DNA of 64,000 nt from an uncultured Limimonas sp. Its GTDB lineage: Bacteria > Pseudomonadota > Alphaproteobacteria > Kiloniellales > Rhodovibrionaceae. The notes beneath the pieces are model-generated. The model was not told the DNA's origin. It ran no database searches and saw only the letters and a program-made list of their open reading frames with translations. Every line of letters starts with the position of its first letter. Within the stretch, counting starts at the first letter, position 1. The stretch covers positions 1-64,000 of the forward strand of contig CAJXKW010000003.1 in NCBI GenBank assembly GCA_913055855.1, read 5' to 3'. A program made the position numbers and the translations under genes. This document shows, piece by piece, positions 62,242 to 64,000 of this stretch.

Positions 62242-62423
62242 ATGCGGCGGCCCCGCTTCGCCCTCTGCATGCTCGCCGCGAGCACCATGCTGGCCCCGCC
62301 GGCGACGGAAGTCCCGAGGGCGTCGAGTTCATCCCGCGCACGGCGAGCCCCATCGACGCACCGATGCTGGCCGTGGGCAACGAGATCTCCGGCTCCGTGA
62401 CCCTCTGGACATTCAGCCGGTGA
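62242..62423 (+). pseudogene. Relic of an exported choice-of-anchor-I-like protein gene
   Basis: Signal-peptide-like MRRPRFALCMLAASTMLAPPAT, then a shifted frame DGSPEGVEFIPRTASPIDAPMLAVGNEISGSVTLWTFSR*. Confidence 0.6.
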
Positions 62424-62452
62424 CGGCCTGATCCTACTCTGCTGAGTCCGCT

Positions 62453-62485
62453 CGAGCCCGCGCCGCGTGTGCGGGCTCCTTTTTT
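62453..62485 (+). terminator. Rho-independent terminator
   Basis: GAGCCCGC-GCCGCGTGT-GCGGGCTCCTTTTTT. Confidence 0.9.
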
Positions 62486-62504
62486 CCGGGACCCGCATGG
62501 CCGG

Positions 62505-63686
62505 TTACCCCAGGTTCGCCCGCTCGCGATCGATCACCAGCCCCCGCTGCGGATCGTAGCGGACGCCCGGGGCGTGGGCCGTCGATTGCGCAGACGACCA
62601 GCACCCCGCCTCCGCGTCCCAAGCCAGGGGCAGCACGACGCGCCACGCCAGCCGCCGGTCCGATTCCTTGAGGGCCTGCGCCCGCCGATCGGCGTCCAGG
62701 TGCGCGCGCAGATCGGCCACACGGTTCGCCGGCACGCGCAGGAAACCGTCCGGATATCCGCCCGCGCCCCAGGGCTGCCAGCTCCCGTCGCCCGCCTCGC
62801 GCACCAGGCACAGCTCGACGCTGTCGCCCAGGCGCGTGGGCACCCGCATGTCGTCGGCCCATTGCCCGTCCGTACGCGTGTAGCCGTGTCGGGGTAGAAG
62901 CAGCCTGCCCCTGGCATAACTGCGTTCAGCCAGGGCCGCCGCTTCCGCCTCAAGGGCGCCCGCTTCGATCTCGGCCGGCAGCCCTGGATCGTCCGCGGGC
63001 AGCGCGGTTTCGATGAGATCGCGCAGCTCGTCCGGCTGGCGCAGTTCGCCGCGCGCCGCAACCAGCTCCGCGGTGCGCCAGAGCCAGCCGATCTGCGGAT
63101 AGACGTAGGCCGCAAGGGGAAACTGCGCCTTGTACCAGTCCGCCGGCGGATCGGGGTCGAACACCGGCCCGTGGACCCAGAGCGTCGCGGGATCGCGCCC
63201 GTCCGGCTCCCCCGCCCCGCGCGGGTCGCCATTGGCAGCGCGCGGGTGACGCTGCAGGCGGCCGGCCGACTGGAGCAGCGCGTCCATCGGCTTCAGATCC
63301 GCCACCATGGCGTCGAAGTCGAGGTCCAGGGACTGCTCCAGCACCTGCGTGGCGACGACGACCGCCCCCGCCCGCTCCGCGCCCCGGGAGTCCGGGCCGA
63401 AGCGGCGCACGATCGCGTCCTCCAGCTCGCTACGGCGCGCGGCGGGAAAGCGGGCGTGCACCAGGGTCACGTCGGCATGCTCGGCGGCCAGGGCGTCGTA
63501 GGCCGAAACCGCGTCGTCCACGGTGTTGCGCATCCACAGCGCACATCCCCCCGCCCGGGCGACGGCCAGGAGATGCGCGCGCACGGCCGCATCGTCGTCG
63601 GTCAGTCGCGCGGGAATGCACCGATGCGCGCCGGCATGCGCATCCACTGCATGCGCCCGGGCGCCACCTTCGTCCACGACGGTCAC
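62505..63686 (-). pseudogene. cas3: C-terminal part of a CRISPR-associated Cas3 helicase (second RecA-like domain plus CTD); no HD nuclease or Walker A/B motifs in the window
   Basis: VVATQVLEQSLDLDFDAMVADLKPMDALLQSAGRLQRHPR (helicase motifs V/VI), LWMRNTVDDAVSAYDAL (motif IV region). Confidence 0.8.
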
Positions 63687-64000
63687 CGCCGGATAGGCGC
63701 CGGTGCCCAGCGGCGCCGGATCGGGCGCCGGAGCGGGATCGGGCGCTGGATCGGCCGCGGCCGGATTCCGGCGTCGGGGATCTCGTGGAACTCGCCGTCG
63801 AACTCGACCAGCTCCTCGGTCCAGAGCTTCCGCAGCACCTCGACCTGTTCTTCGACCCGCCGGCCGCGCTCGGAGAACTCCTCGCCGAGCGCGACGTACT
63901 CCGGGGCGTTCCAGCCGACGCCGACGCCCAGCCGGAGGTTCCCGTCCGTGAGGCGGTCGACCTGCGCGGCCTGCTTGGCGACGAGCGCGGTCTGGCGCTG
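63683..64000 (-). CDS. Fragment of a luciferase-like (LLM, F420/FMN-type) monooxygenase, cut at both ends
   Basis: Reverse translation QRQTALVAKQAAQVDRLTDGNLRLGVGVGWNAPEYVALGEEFSERGRRVEEQVEVLRKLWTEELVEFDGEFHEIPDAGIRPRPIQRPIPL, then loss of similarity. Confidence 0.75.
   Translation of the reverse strand, partial: QRQTALVAKQAAQVDRLTDGNLRLGVGVGWNAPEYVALGEEFSERGRRVEEQVEVLRKLWTEELVEFDGEFHEIPDAGIRPRPIQRPIPLRRPIRRRWAPAPIRR

Noticed and set aside
63700-63770. Possible start of a CRISPR array next to cas3
   Set aside because: The short GATCGGGCGC-type repeats are contiguous low-complexity coding repeats (PAPD), not spaced direct repeats with unique spacers.

Overview
High-GC proteobacterial chromosome segment, probably alphaproteobacterial (inferred from the rpsB-tsf-pyrH-frr-uppS-cdsA-dxr-rseP-bamA-skp-lpxD order and an ATP12 chaperone gene). 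Positions 1 to about 30 kb are mostly housekeeping: the translation/envelope cluster, metF, chromate and fluoride transporters, a pseudouridine synthase, pccB, rarA, msrA, minCDE, hemB and O-acetylhomoserine sulfhydrylase. From about 30 to 60.5 kb there is a near-continuous redox, sulfur and metal island: cytochrome b561 and cytochrome c'; a bufferin-type metallophore (RiPP) operon made of a DUF2282 precursor, DUF692/MNIO, DUF2063 and DoxX; flavocytochrome c sulfide dehydrogenase fccAB; paired YeeE/YedE sulfur transporters; an exported PTP-loop phosphatase-like protein; a pentaheme cytochrome; a full sox set (soxW, soxF-like, soxCD, DsrE-like, soxXA, soxS, GlcG/HbpS-like, soxYZ, soxB, ccdA/soxV); an octaheme tetrathionate-reductase-family cytochrome with a cytochrome b; and a group 3b-like NAD(P)-linked [NiFe] hydrogenase operon containing a stand-alone cyclic-nucleotide-binding-domain gene. 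The right end has a porin, a relic of a choice-of-anchor-I-like gene, the 3' half of a Cas3 helicase, and an abrupt low-complexity junction to a luciferase-like monooxygenase fragment (rearrangement or misassembly). No rRNA, tRNA, transposase or CRISPR array was recognised. All assignments come from reading protein motifs and gene order; no database search was run.
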